Part shown: positions 1 to 8,063 of the stretch, piece by piece
Numbering within the stretch: position 1 is the first letter of the stretch
Layout: every line of letters begins with the position of its first letter
Assembly (NCBI GenBank): GCA_947651225.1
Contig: CANSYK010000001.1
Coordinates: 1 to 64,000, forward strand
Source of the DNA: an uncultured bacterium
GTDB taxonomy: Bacteria; Bacillota; Clostridia; Lachnospirales; Lachnospiraceae
Reading direction: 5' to 3'
DNA length: 64,000 bases
Translations under genes and position numbers: made by a program
Notes under the pieces: generated by a model
What the model was told of the DNA's origin: nothing
The model's input: only the letters and a program-made list of their open reading frames with translations
Database searches by the model: none

Positions 1-54
1 AGCGCAAAGTGGGGAGTGCAGATTGTGAGAATGAATTTTCAAACACGCTCTAGT
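1..54. repeat. Tail of a dispersed palindromic repeat
   Basis: The stretch ends in TTTTCAAACACGCTCTAGT, which recurs exactly (19 nt) at 39655-39673. GAGTG near position 15 can pair with CGCTC near 46, so the unit looks like an imperfect hairpin. Shorter relatives occur near 39147 (TTTTCAAACACGTTCC) and 63828 (GAATTTTCAAACAGCTCC). The match is seen directly; calling it a genome-wide repeat family is inference from the recurrences and from resemblance to repeats I recall in Lachnospiraceae. Confidence 0.5.
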
Positions 55-88
55 AGTGCATTTTTTATGAGAGGTTAGGAAAAGAACA

Positions 89-814
89 ATGCAGATAGCA
101 ATTTGTGATGATGAGAAGGAAATATGCGTTTTTTTGGCAAAGTGTATAGGAAGGCTTTATCCTGAAGCTGAAATTGCAAAATATTCCTCTGGGGATGAAT
201 TGCTGTTAGCCCATATTTTACCGGATATTTTGTTTTTGGATATTCAGATGGACGGAACAAATGGAATGGAGATTGCAAAAAAGATTCGCAGGAAAAATAA
301 AAAAATGGTGCTTGTTTTTGTGACGGCGATGGAAGAATATGTTTTTCAGGCGTTTGATGTAGGGGCGTTTCATTATCTGGTAAAACCTTTTTCAAAGGAG
401 CAGTTTGACAGTATACTCTGCCGTGCAGTAGAACAATATCAGGAGCAAAATGTTGCCTCTGATTTGCAGGAGGAACCGTGTATTCTGATAAAGGCAAAAG
501 GAGTCTGCACAAAAGTGAAAGCCGCCGACATTGTTTATGCGGAAATTATGAACCGGAAGATTACCATTCATACGGTGGAAGAGGATTTAGAGTATTATGG
601 AAAAATTTCAGAGCTGGAACAACAGTTGGGAAAAGATTTTTACCGGACACACAGGGCATATCTTGTTCATTTCCGGTATGTGGTAAAATATGATGCTTCG
701 GTGGTTTATCTGGAACGGGGAAGTGCAATGATGTCAAAGGGGAAGTTTTCTGATTTTGTAAAGCAGTATTTAAAATACAACCAGAGATGGTTATCAAAAG
801 ATGAAGAAAAATGA
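89..814 (+). CDS. LytTR-family response regulator
   Basis: This 241-residue cytoplasmic transcription regulator has an N-terminal receiver domain (about residues 1-120) and a C-terminal LytTR DNA-binding domain (about 135-235). The receiver shows the acidic pair D7/D8, the phospho-acceptor D51 in FLDIQMDG and the conserved lysine in LVKPF (K99). LytTR proteins of this AgrA/VirR type usually answer to a histidine kinase and bind direct repeats upstream of exported-product genes. No kinase lies downstream, so a partner would have to be upstream of the window or elsewhere. The ATG follows a GAGAGG-type ribosome site about ten bases upstream. The family call is secure; the target genes are unknown. 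Confidence 0.9.
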   Translation: MQIAICDDEKEICVFLAKCIGRLYPEAEIAKYSSGDELLLAHILPDILFLDIQMDGTNGMEIAKKIRRKNKKMVLVFVTAMEEYVFQAFDVGAFHYLVKPFSKEQFDSILCRAVEQYQEQNVASDLQEEPCILIKAKGVCTKVKAADIVYAEIMNRKITIHTVEEDLEYYGKISELEQQLGKDFYRTHRAYLVHFRYVVKYDASVVYLERGSAMMSKGKFSDFVKQYLKYNQRWLSKDEEK

Positions 815-841
815 GAAATCTTTTCCGATGTTCTTTCTAAG

Positions 842-906
842 GAACTGTAAATAAATGAAAGGAACAAGTTGCTTGCCTGTTTTTTCATTTAATTATTTAC
901 AGGTTC
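842..906. repeat. Long imperfect inverted repeat
   Basis: GAACTGTAAATAAATGAAA (842-860) is matched in inverted order by sequence at 883-906 ending ATTTACAGGTTC, with one 1-nt and one 4-nt indel. The 22-nt loop carries a T-run (TTTTTT). It sits between the LytTR gene and the FlxA-like gene. It could terminate the first transcript or be a small palindromic repeat unit; the sequence alone does not decide. Confidence 0.55.
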
Positions 907-1087
907 TAATATCCTTTTAAGACAGAAAAAGGGCATTTCATAACATTTTACTGGAATGGAAAAAAGAAGCTTCCGAAATAAATATTGGCAGGAACAGTTA
1001 TGTTGTTCTTGCATTGCAGCAGAAAAACAATTAAAATGGGACTGGTACAGGGCTTTTGTCTGGTGCCGGTTGAAGGAGGAAAGACGT

Positions 1088-1834
1088 ATGACAGTAGGAA
1101 GTATTAGTGGAAACGGCGTGCAGGCAGCACAGCCGGCCGCAAATCAGTCAAGCGATGCTTTAAGCAAGAGCCTGCAAAAGCAGATTGCAGAAAAGCAGTC
1201 ACAGATGCAGGAACTTTCCGCAAATCAGGAATTGAGTGTGGAAGAAAAAATGAAGAAGCGCCAGGAACTTCAACAGCAGATTTTTGAGCTGCAGAACCAG
1301 CTTAGACAGCATGAGATTGAATTGCGCAAAGAGGCACAGGCGTCACAGGGCAATGAGATGGAAGAAATGCTGGGTGGCAAAAGAGAGACAAAGCAAGCTG
1401 CTTCCGAAGATGGAAAACAGGCTCCTGCTGTGTCCCAGGAGGGAATGGCAGCGATGATTTCTGCAGATTCAGCAGTTTCCCAGGCAAAGGTACAGGGAAG
1501 TGTTGGAAAGAAGATGAAGGGAGAGGCAAGAAACCTTCGTACAGAAGCAAAGTTAGATGGCGGCCGTGGTGGAAATACGGAAGGTAAATTGGCTGCCGCA
1601 GCTACATTAGAACAAAAAGCTTCTCAGGTAGAAGCTTCTCAGGTGAAGGGATTAAATGAAGCTTCCCAAAAGATTTCCGATGCCACAAAGACTGACAGTA
1701 AAAAGACAGAGGAAGCTGCTTCTAAAGAAACAGGAGATATCCGTGTACAATATGGAGATACTGTCGTGATGGAGATTTCTGGTGAAGCAATTGCGGCATT
1801 GGCAGAAAGTAAAAAGGAAGAAGAGGCAGAGTAA
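1088..1834 (+). CDS. FlxA-like coiled-coil protein
   Basis: A 248-residue hydrophilic protein rich in Gln, Glu, Lys and Ala. Residues about 20-80 form a strong predicted coiled coil (KQIAEKQSQMQELSANQ, then MKKRQELQQQIFELQNQLRQ), the pattern of the FlxA-like family; the rest is low complexity. FlxA proteins are linked to flagellar regulons, but their activity is not defined and no flagellar gene is present here. I moved the start from 956 to the ATG at 1088 because GAAGGAGGA lies a few bases upstream, and the 44 extra residues of the ORF-track start look like non-coding sequence. No signal peptide or membrane segment is visible. Confidence 0.6.
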   Translation: MTVGSISGNGVQAAQPAANQSSDALSKSLQKQIAEKQSQMQELSANQELSVEEKMKKRQELQQQIFELQNQLRQHEIELRKEAQASQGNEMEEMLGGKRETKQAASEDGKQAPAVSQEGMAAMISADSAVSQAKVQGSVGKKMKGEARNLRTEAKLDGGRGGNTEGKLAAAATLEQKASQVEASQVKGLNEASQKISDATKTDSKKTEEAASKETGDIRVQYGDTVVMEISGEAIAALAESKKEEEAE

Positions 1835-1889
1835 GATTCTGCCAGAAATAGTTAATTTGTAGATAATTATTGCAAAATAAGGCAGGTTT

Positions 1890-2528
1890 ATGATGAATTC
1901 GGTAAAAAACATTATTTTGGATGTAGATGGCACTCTCTGGAATACAACCGAGGTGGTTGCCATAGCATGGAGCAGGGCGATACAGGCAAATGGCAATTCA
2001 AAGGTAACAGTGGATGGGGCAAGGCTCCGTACCCTGTTTGGAAAGCCGATGGATGTTATTGGCAAGGAACTTTTTATTGATGTTTCCGGCAAGGAGCGGG
2101 AAGAGTTACTTGAATCCTGCTGCCAATATGAACAAAAGGCTCTGCATGAAGAGAAAGGGGAGCTTTTGTATCCGCATGTTTCAGAAACGATACAGCAACT
2201 GGCGCTTAAGCAGCAAAGAAAATTATTTATTGTAAGCAACTGCCAAAGCGGCTATATTGAGCTTTTTTTACAGAAAAATAATCTGGCATCCTATATTACA
2301 GATTTTGAATGTTTTGGAAATACCGGTTTGGACAAGGGAAAAAATATTGCTCTTTTAATGGAGCGCAATAAAATTTCTGCCCCAGAATGTGTTTATGTTG
2401 GAGATACGGCCGGAGACTGTGAAGCTGCCAAAGAAGCAGGTGTGCCTTTTATCTTTGCTGCGTATGGCTTTGGAAACGCAACAGGAACAGAGCAGATTCA
2501 GGATTTTGCAGAATTATTAACAAAATAG
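1890..2528 (+). CDS. HAD-superfamily phosphatase
   Basis: A 212-residue haloacid-dehalogenase-type hydrolase. Motif I is DVDGTLWNT near the N-terminus (nucleophile and acid/base Asp), motif II is in FIVSNCQ, and motif IV is YVGDTAGDCEAAKEAG. A helical cap between motifs I and II fits the phosphoglycolate-phosphatase / pyrophosphatase-like (PpaX, Gph) branch. The reaction is probably phosphate release from a small metabolite; the substrate cannot be read from sequence. ATG codons at 1890 and 1893 are alternative starts. A hairpin terminator follows the stop. Confidence 0.85.
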   Translation: MMNSVKNIILDVDGTLWNTTEVVAIAWSRAIQANGNSKVTVDGARLRTLFGKPMDVIGKELFIDVSGKEREELLESCCQYEQKALHEEKGELLYPHVSETIQQLALKQQRKLFIVSNCQSGYIELFLQKNNLASYITDFECFGNTGLDKGKNIALLMERNKISAPECVYVGDTAGDCEAAKEAGVPFIFAAYGFGNATGTEQIQDFAELLTK

Positions 2529-2552
2529 CTTGCCTTTCCTGGCAAAAAATGT

Positions 2553-2630
2553 TACCCTCAATGAAATGGGACATATGTATTTTCGATAGAAAATGATACG
2601 TATGTTTCCGTTGATTGAGGGTATTTTTTA
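2553..2630 (+). terminator. Intrinsic terminator after HAD gene
   Basis: Perfect arms TACCCTCAAT (2553-2562) and ATTGAGGGTA (2614-2623) are followed by TTTTTTA. The interior adds further imperfect pairing (ACATATGTATTTTC against GAAAATGATACGTATGT), giving one long stem. It separates the HAD gene from pyk. Confidence 0.75.
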
Positions 2631-2683
2631 TGCGATAGGAAATTGCGGCAAACGCAATTAGCAAAACAGAAATGAGGTGGATT

Positions 2684-4111
2684 ATGAGAAAAACAAAAAT
2701 TATCTGTACACTGGGGCCATCTACGGAGGATGACAGTATACTGGAAGCTATGGTTCAGGAAGGAATGAACGTTGCGAGGCTGAATTTTTCCCACGGGACG
2801 CATGAGGGACATGCGAAAAATATAAAAAGGGTGCGGGATTTGTCAGAAAAACACGATATTCCGATAGCGGTTCTGCTAGATACGAAAGGGCCGGAAATCC
2901 GTACGGGAGAGTTAAAGGAGGATAAGATTTTTCTGGAAAGTGGACAGACTTTTACGCTGTATGCAGAACAAAAGAAAGGGGACACCGAAGGCGTTTCCAT
3001 TTCGTTCCCGGATTTGTATCAGGATGTGCATGAAGGAGCAGAGATTTTGCTGGATGATGGGCTTATTTCCCTGAAAGTTACAAAAATCAAGGGAAAAGAT
3101 ATTGTCTGTCAGGCTGGAAATGATGGCTGGCTTTCGGAACATAAGGGAATTAATGTGCCAAATATCCATTTGAATATGCCGTATATGAGTGAACGGGACA
3201 AGAAAGATATCCTTTTTGGAATTGAACAGAAGGTTGATTTTATTGCGGCTTCTTTTGTCAGGACAAGTGAGGATATCAGCGAGCTGCGCCAGTTTTTAAA
3301 TGAAAATGGCGGCCAGTTTATCCGTATTATGTCTAAGATTGAAAATAAAGAAGGAATCCAGAATATTGACGCTATTATCAAGTTGTCAGACGCCATTATG
3401 GTAGCACGTGGCGATATGGGTGTGGAGCTTCCGCCAGAGGAGCTTCCGGCAATCCAGAAAATGATTATCCGCAAGGTCTATGAAGCTGGAAAACAGGTGG
3501 TGACAGCGACGCAAATGCTTGATTCTATGATGAAAAACCCAAGGCCAACAAGGGCAGAGGTTTCTGATGTGGCAAATGCAATCTATGATGGAACCAGTGC
3601 CATTATGCTTTCCGGGGAAACGGCGGCTGGCAAATATCCATTAGAGTCATTGCGTATGATGGTACGGATTACGCAGGAAGCAGAAGCGGCAATTGATTAT
3701 AAATATCTTTTTGAACATCATATGAATAAAACGGAAGGGGATGTTACAGCGGCAATCTGCCATGCGACCTGTACGACATCTTACGATTTAAAAGCAAAAG
3801 CAATTGTTGTGGTAACAAAGTCAGGTTTTTCAGCAAGAATGATATCAAGATACCGCCCGGACTGCATGGTTATCAGTGGAACAACGGAGGAAAGAGTATA
3901 CCATCAGTTAAGTATGTCATGGGGTGTGATTCCGATTCTGGTAGAAGAGAAAAAGGATATTTTTGAATTATTTACCCATGCAATTGATGTGGCAAAAGAA
4001 AAAGGACTGATTGAAAAAGGGGATCTTGTGGTGTTGACTTCTGGTGTTCCGCTTGGAAGGTCTGGCACGACAAATATGTTAAAAGTTGAAATGGTAGATG
4101 AAAACAAATAA
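2684..4111 (+). CDS. pyk: Pyruvate kinase
   Basis: Converts phosphoenolpyruvate and ADP to pyruvate and ATP in lower glycolysis. The 475-residue length fits the family without the extra C-terminal PEP-utiliser-like domain of Bacillus. It opens with RKTKIICTLGPSTED, carries the signature IMVARGDMGVELP, then TATQMLDSMMKNPRPTRAE and AIMLSGETAAGKYP, ending in the alpha/beta allosteric domain. I set the start at the ATG at 2684 rather than 2672: GAGGTGG at 2674-2680 is then correctly spaced. A methyltransferase gene follows after two bases and is probably cotranscribed. Confidence 0.97.
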   Translation: MRKTKIICTLGPSTEDDSILEAMVQEGMNVARLNFSHGTHEGHAKNIKRVRDLSEKHDIPIAVLLDTKGPEIRTGELKEDKIFLESGQTFTLYAEQKKGDTEGVSISFPDLYQDVHEGAEILLDDGLISLKVTKIKGKDIVCQAGNDGWLSEHKGINVPNIHLNMPYMSERDKKDILFGIEQKVDFIAASFVRTSEDISELRQFLNENGGQFIRIMSKIENKEGIQNIDAIIKLSDAIMVARGDMGVELPPEELPAIQKMIIRKVYEAGKQVVTATQMLDSMMKNPRPTRAEVSDVANAIYDGTSAIMLSGETAAGKYPLESLRMMVRITQEAEAAIDYKYLFEHHMNKTEGDVTAAICHATCTTSYDLKAKAIVVVTKSGFSARMISRYRPDCMVISGTTEERVYHQLSMSWGVIPILVEEKKDIFELFTHAIDVAKEKGLIEKGDLVVLTSGVPLGRSGTTNMLKVEMVDENK

Positions 4112-4113
4112 GT

Positions 4114-4890
4114 ATGACAGAGTTAGAAAAATATTATAACAAATTTAATGAAGAGAAACGCCTGACAAGAAGGCATGGAAGAGTAGAATTTATTACTTCT
4201 ATGCACTATATCCATAAGTATCTTGCTAAAATGGAGCATGCTAAAATAATAGATATCGGTGCAGGGACAGGCCGCTATAGCATTGCGCTTGCTAAAGAAG
4301 GCTATGATGTGACGGCAGTGGAGCTTGTAAAATACAATTTGGGGATTTTAAAAGCAAAGGGGAGCAATGTAAAGGCATTTCAGGGAAATGCCTTAAAGCT
4401 CTCCCGTTTTGAAGCAAATACCTTTGATATAACATTGCTTTTTGGGCCGATGTATCATTTATATTCGTTTGAGGATAAAGTAAAAGCGATGAAAGAGGCG
4501 GTACGTGTTACGAAAAAGGGTGGCATCCTTTTCGTGGCATACTGTATGAATGAGTTCTGTGTGATTACCCATGCCTTTAAAGAAAACTTTGCAAAGGAAT
4601 GCCTGGAAAAGGGGAAACTGGCAGAAAATTTCCACAGCATATCAAGCGAAGAGGATTTGTATGACTATGTGCGTACCGAAGATATTGATAAGGTCAATCA
4701 GGCAGCAGGCGGTATCGAACGGATTCAGATTATTGCGGCTGATGGGGCGGCAAATTATATGCGTCCGGTTTTAAACGCAATGGATGAGGAAACCTATGAA
4801 CTTTTTATCCGGTATCATCTGGCAACCTGTGAGCGGCGGGATTTGCTTGGTGCCAGTGCACATACAGTTGATATTCTGCGCAAAAATTGA
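4114..4890 (+). CDS. Class I SAM-dependent methyltransferase
   Basis: A 258-residue Rossmann-fold methyltransferase. Motif I is IIDIGAGTGRYSIALAKEG (about residues 43-61), an acidic residue follows in VTAVEL, and ALKLSRFEANTFDITLLFGPMYHL is the post-I to motif IV region. This is the Methyltransf_11/25 type acting on small molecules or unassigned substrates; the acceptor is unknown. It starts two bases after the pyk stop, without a clear ribosome site of its own, so translation may be coupled to pyk. Confidence 0.85.
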   Translation: MTELEKYYNKFNEEKRLTRRHGRVEFITSMHYIHKYLAKMEHAKIIDIGAGTGRYSIALAKEGYDVTAVELVKYNLGILKAKGSNVKAFQGNALKLSRFEANTFDITLLFGPMYHLYSFEDKVKAMKEAVRVTKKGGILFVAYCMNEFCVITHAFKENFAKECLEKGKLAENFHSISSEEDLYDYVRTEDIDKVNQAAGGIERIQIIAADGAANYMRPVLNAMDEETYELFIRYHLATCERRDLLGASAHTVDILRKN

Positions 4891-4906
4891 TGGAATGAGG
4901 AAAGCT

Positions 4907-5496
4907 ATGGCAAAAATAATTACGCTGTCAGATATTGGAAAGAAATTGAATGTAAGTACGGTCACTGTATCGAAAGCGCTGTCTGGAAAAAAGGGAGTCA
5001 GTGAAAGTTTAAGGGCCGAAATCATCGAGGCAGCAGAGGAAATGGGGTATGTCAGAAAGAAAGATACGCCAGAGTTTAAAAGACGAAAGAGTTATAATAT
5101 CGGTGTGCTTACGGCAGAACGCTATTTAAAGGAGAAGCAGTCTTTTTACTGGCAGCTCTATCAGGATATTTCCCAAATTGGATTAAAAAAGAACTGTTTT
5201 ACCATGTTAGAAGTAGTGACAGCCCAGGAAGAAAAAGAGGCAGAACAACCGGAAAAATAAATTACCTGAAAAAATTTGTGCTTCCAAAAGAGATGCCAAC
5301 GGCTTTTTTTTGCAACTGTGACCTGACAGCAGGCCTTTTAATGGAAAGGCTTAGAGAGGTAGGCTGCCGGGTGCCGGAGGATATATTTGTTGTGGGGTTT
5401 GATAATTATGCCAATGACCAGGTTGCAAAAGTCGGCATTACGACTTATGAGATTGATACAAAGGAAATGTACAGAAAATTTTTAAAAATAATTTGA
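4907..5496 (+). pseudogene. LacI-family repressor pseudogene (internal deletion plus frameshift)
   Basis: The 5' part encodes a normal LacI helix-turn-helix (ITLSDIGKKLNVSTVTVSKALSG) and the first strand of the sugar-binding domain (YNIGVLTAERY), then stops at 5260. A second frame (about 5263-5496) resumes with the family's C-terminal core (AFFCNCDLTAGLLMERL, VPEDIFVVGFDNY). Intact members are about 330-340 residues; about 120 N-terminal and 75 C-terminal residues survive, so the centre is deleted and the frame shifted. I chose the ATG at 4907 behind GAGGAAA; the ORF-track start at 4784 lies inside the methyltransferase gene. The 3' end also runs straight into the rplU promoter. The N-terminal piece might still bind DNA but lacks a full effector domain. 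Confidence 0.85.
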
Positions 5497-5521
5497 CAAG
5501 CACTTTGGAAAGTGCTATGAT
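5493..5521 (+). promoter_or_regulatory. Sigma-A promoter of rplU operon
   Basis: TTGACA (5493-5498), a 17-bp spacer and TATGAT (5516-5521) make a near-consensus vegetative promoter. The -35 box overlaps the stop codon of the LacI pseudogene remnant. Transcription should begin near 5528 and enter the L21 leader. Confidence 0.85.
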
Positions 5522-5527
5522 ACACAA

Positions 5528-5645
5528 GTGTCTTGTCTGGATATTGGAAGACAGGGCATTGGTGCCGCTTAACGGGGCAAATTGAAGTCTGTGGTTTGCT
5601 TTTACAGGCGAAAAGACAGACGCCGTAGTTAGCGAGTAATGATAA
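5528..5645 (+). ncRNA. Ribosomal protein L21 leader (putative)
   Basis: About 120 nt of structured-looking leader separate the promoter from rplU. It contains GTCTTGTC/GACAG-type pairing early, a GCCGCTTAACGGGGC segment, and GTCTGT near 5588 that can pair with ACAGAC near 5615. Position, length and pairing fit the L21 autoregulatory leader known from Bacillota, which is thought to bind L21 and repress the operon. I could not run a covariance search, so the family assignment is tentative. Confidence 0.55.
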
Positions 5646-5660
5646 GGAGGAAAAGAGACT

Positions 5661-5966
5661 ATGTACGCAATTATTGCAACAGGCGGAAAGCAGTACAAAG
5701 TAGCCGAAGGTGATGTTATTCGAGTAGAAAAACTTGGTGCAGAAGCTGGCGAGACTGTTACATTTGACCAGGTGGTTGCTATCAGTGATGGAACGATGAA
5801 AGCTGGGGCTGATGTAGCAAATGCTACCGTTACCGCTTCTGTCGTAAAAGAAGGCCGTGCAAAGAAAGTTATCGTTTACAGATACAAGAGAAAATCAGGT
5901 TATCATAAGAAAAACGGCCATAGACAGAGTTTTACTCAGGTTAAGATTGAAAAGATTAATGCATAA
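5661..5966 (+). CDS. rplU: 50S ribosomal protein L21
   Basis: This 101-residue protein has the typical L21 opening [20 protein letters not shown] and the C-terminal [18 protein letters not shown] signature. It binds 23S rRNA in the large subunit. AAGGAGGAAAAGAG precedes the ATG. It is first in the conserved rplU-prp-rpmA operon. Confidence 0.97.
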   Translation: MYAIIATGGKQYKVAEGDVIRVEKLGAEAGETVTFDQVVAISDGTMKAGADVANATVTASVVKEGRAKKVIVYRYKRKSGYHKKNGHRQSFTQVKIEKINA

Positions 5967-5986
5967 TAAGTAAAAGGTGACACAGT

Positions 5987-6340
5987 ATGATACGGATAAC
6001 AGTTTATCAGAATGATGCAGGGCAGTATTGTGGTTTCCGGATGGAAGGCCATGCAGAGTTTGCCGCATATGGCAAAGATATTGTCTGTGCGGGCGTATCG
6101 GTACTGGTTATCAATACGATTAATTCCATTGAGGCATTGACAGACGAGATTTTTGAAAATGCAATACAGCAGGAAAAAGACGTGGTTTCTTTTGAGATTG
6201 TGTCAGATACGGTCAATGAAAAAGCAGAGCTCTTGCTACAGTCATTGGTCCTGGGGCTTAACTCCCTTGCTGATGAATATGGAAAGAAGTATATTCGGTT
6301 GAAATTTAAAAAGAAAGCAGGAGGTATAAAGCGATGTTAA
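5987..6340 (+). CDS. prp: Ribosomal-processing cysteine protease Prp
   Basis: A 117-residue Prp (YsxB) protease. Catalytic His and Cys are visible in MEGHAEFA and [10 protein letters not shown]. In Bacillota Prp removes a short N-terminal extension from L27, and removal is needed for the peptidyl-transferase-proximal end of L27. Its substrate is encoded by the next gene, which keeps the matching cleavage motif. The prp stop overlaps the rpmA start region, so the genes are translationally close. Confidence 0.93.
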   Translation: MIRITVYQNDAGQYCGFRMEGHAEFAAYGKDIVCAGVSVLVINTINSIEALTDEIFENAIQQEKDVVSFEIVSDTVNEKAELLLQSLVLGLNSLADEYGKKYIRLKFKKKAGGIKRC

Positions 6341-6627
6341 AAATGAACCTTCAGTTATTTGCCCATAAAAAAGGAATGGGTTCTACAAAGAACGGCAGGG
6401 ATTCCGAGTCAAAGAGATTAGGCGCTAAAAGGGCAGATGGACAGTTCGTTCTCGCAGGTACAATACTTTACAGACAGCGTGGAACAAAAATCCATCCTGG
6501 CGTAAATGTTGGACGTGGCGGCGATGACACTTTATTTGCATTGGTAGATGGTGTTGTCCGTTTTGAGAGAAAAGGAAGAGATAAAAAGCAGGCTTCTGTA
6601 TATCCGGTAGAGGCAAAGGAAGCGTAA
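6334..6627 (+). CDS. rpmA: 50S ribosomal protein L27 precursor
   Basis: A 97-residue L27 with the Bacillota-type N-terminal extension: [20 protein letters not shown] contains the Prp site, cut after LQLF to leave AHKKG. The body shows the family pattern [17 protein letters not shown] and [21 protein letters not shown]. It overlaps the end of prp by seven bases and has an AGGAGG ribosome site inside prp. A terminator follows. Confidence 0.96.
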   Translation: MLKMNLQLFAHKKGMGSTKNGRDSESKRLGAKRADGQFVLAGTILYRQRGTKIHPGVNVGRGGDDTLFALVDGVVRFERKGRDKKQASVYPVEAKEA

Positions 6628-6648
6628 TTTGAAGCGTGTTTAAATACG

Positions 6649-6680
6649 AAAAGAGGCTGTTTTATGGCAGCCTCTTTTCT
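6649..6680 (+). terminator. Terminator between rpmA and obgE
   Basis: AAAAGAGGCTG (6649-6659) and CAGCCTCTTTT (6668-6678) form an 11-bp perfect stem with an 8-nt loop, running into CTTTCTTTG. obgE starts only 20 bases on, so this may attenuate rather than fully separate obgE from the ribosomal-protein genes. Confidence 0.8.
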
Positions 6681-6698
6681 TTGAAAGAAGGTGAAACA

Positions 6699-7991
6699 AT
6701 GTTTTCAGACAAAGTGGAAATCATAATCCGTTCTGGAAATGGCGGGGATGGCCATGTAAGTTTCCGGCGGGAGCTTTATGTTGCAGCAGGAGGTCCTGAT
6801 GGTGGGGATGGCGGAAAAGGCGGCGACCTCATTTTTGAAGTGGACCGTGGATTAAATACATTAAATGATTTTCGCCATAACCGAAAATACAGTGCGGGAA
6901 ACGGCATGCCAGGCGGCAGAAGACGCTGCCATGGTGCAAATGGTGCAGATTTAGTTGTCAAGGTGCCCGAGGGAACAGTAGTCCGTGAAAAGGAAAGCGG
7001 CAAAGTGATTGTTGACATGTCCCATGGCTGCATCCGGGAAATCGTTTTAAAGGGTGGACGCGGCGGCAAAGGAAATATGAACTATGCAACGCCAACCATG
7101 CAGGTGCCAAAATATGCACAGCCTGGAAAACCGGGAAAAGAGCTGTCTGTTATATTAGAGCTTAAGACCATTGCAGATGTAGGGCTTTTGGGCTTTCCCA
7201 ATGTAGGAAAATCCACCTTCTTATCCAGAGTCAGCAATGCGAGACCCAAAATTGCCAATTATCATTTTACGACTTTACAGCCAATGCTTGGAGTTGTGGA
7301 CTTAGATGGGGCAGATGGATTTGTCATTGCCGATATTCCAGGATTAATTGAGGGGGCGTCTTCTGGTGTTGGCCTTGGACATGAGTTTTTGCGCCATATT
7401 GAGCGGACAAAACTGTTTATTCATATGGTAGACTCTGCATCAACAGAGGGGCGTGACCCATTAAATGATATTCTTGTCATTAATGAGGAACTAAAAAACT
7501 ACAATGAGGATCTTTTAAGCAGACCGCAGGTGATTGCCGCAAATAAGACGGATGTTTTTTATGGGACAGAGGAAGAAACAGTGATTACACTGCTGAAAGA
7601 AGAGTTTGAGCCAAAGGGAATTCCGGTCTTTCCAATTTCGGCTGTCAGCGGCAAAGGGGTGAAAGAGCTTTTATATTATGTCAGAAAGCGTCTGGATGAA
7701 ATTCCGAAAGAGCCTACAGTATTTGAAAGAGAATATGATATTGAACAGGAGTTAGCTGTGCAGGAAGAGCCGTTTACGGTTACTTTTGACGAAAAAGATA
7801 AGATGTATGTAGTGGAAGGGCCGAGAATTGAAAAAATGTTAGGTTACACCAACCTTGATTCAGAAAAAGGCTTTCAGTTTTTCCAGAAGTTTATGCATAC
7901 CAATGGAATTATTGATGCGTTAGAAACACTTGGGATTGAGGAAGGTGACACTGTTAAAATGTACGAGCTCCAGTTTGATTATTATAAGTAG
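6699..7991 (+). CDS. obgE: GTPase ObgE/CgtA
   Basis: An essential ribosome-associated GTPase of 50S maturation and stress control. The N-terminal Obg fold (about 1-158) is glycine-rich (GGPDGGDGGKGGDL). The G domain has G1 GFPNVGKST, G3 DIPGLIEGA and G4 NKTD, and a C-terminal OCT domain covers about residues 355-430. I use the ATG at 6699 behind GAAGGTG; the ORF-track start at 6636 lies in the preceding terminator. Placement after rplU-prp-rpmA is conserved in Bacillota. Confidence 0.97.
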   Translation: MFSDKVEIIIRSGNGGDGHVSFRRELYVAAGGPDGGDGGKGGDLIFEVDRGLNTLNDFRHNRKYSAGNGMPGGRRRCHGANGADLVVKVPEGTVVREKESGKVIVDMSHGCIREIVLKGGRGGKGNMNYATPTMQVPKYAQPGKPGKELSVILELKTIADVGLLGFPNVGKSTFLSRVSNARPKIANYHFTTLQPMLGVVDLDGADGFVIADIPGLIEGASSGVGLGHEFLRHIERTKLFIHMVDSASTEGRDPLNDILVINEELKNYNEDLLSRPQVIAANKTDVFYGTEEETVITLLKEEFEPKGIPVFPISAVSGKGVKELLYYVRKRLDEIPKEPTVFEREYDIEQELAVQEEPFTVTFDEKDKMYVVEGPRIEKMLGYTNLDSEKGFQFFQKFMHTNGIIDALETLGIEEGDTVKMYELQFDYYK

Positions 7992-8063
7992 TTACCATTG
8001 ACAGATAAGATGATAAGGGATATTGTATAACACTCTATGCGATATTTCCAGATTTGAGGAATT

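Noticed and set aside
75-512. 145-residue minus ORF opposite the LytTR gene
   Set aside because: Shadow of a clear plus-strand gene, with no promoter or site of its own.
4784-4906. Upstream extension of the LacI ORF
   Set aside because: Overlaps the methyltransferase gene; the GAGGAAA site points to ATG 4907.
6636-6698. Longer N-terminus for ObgE
   Set aside because: These codons lie on the rpmA terminator hairpin and are not part of the family; ATG 6699 has a proper site.
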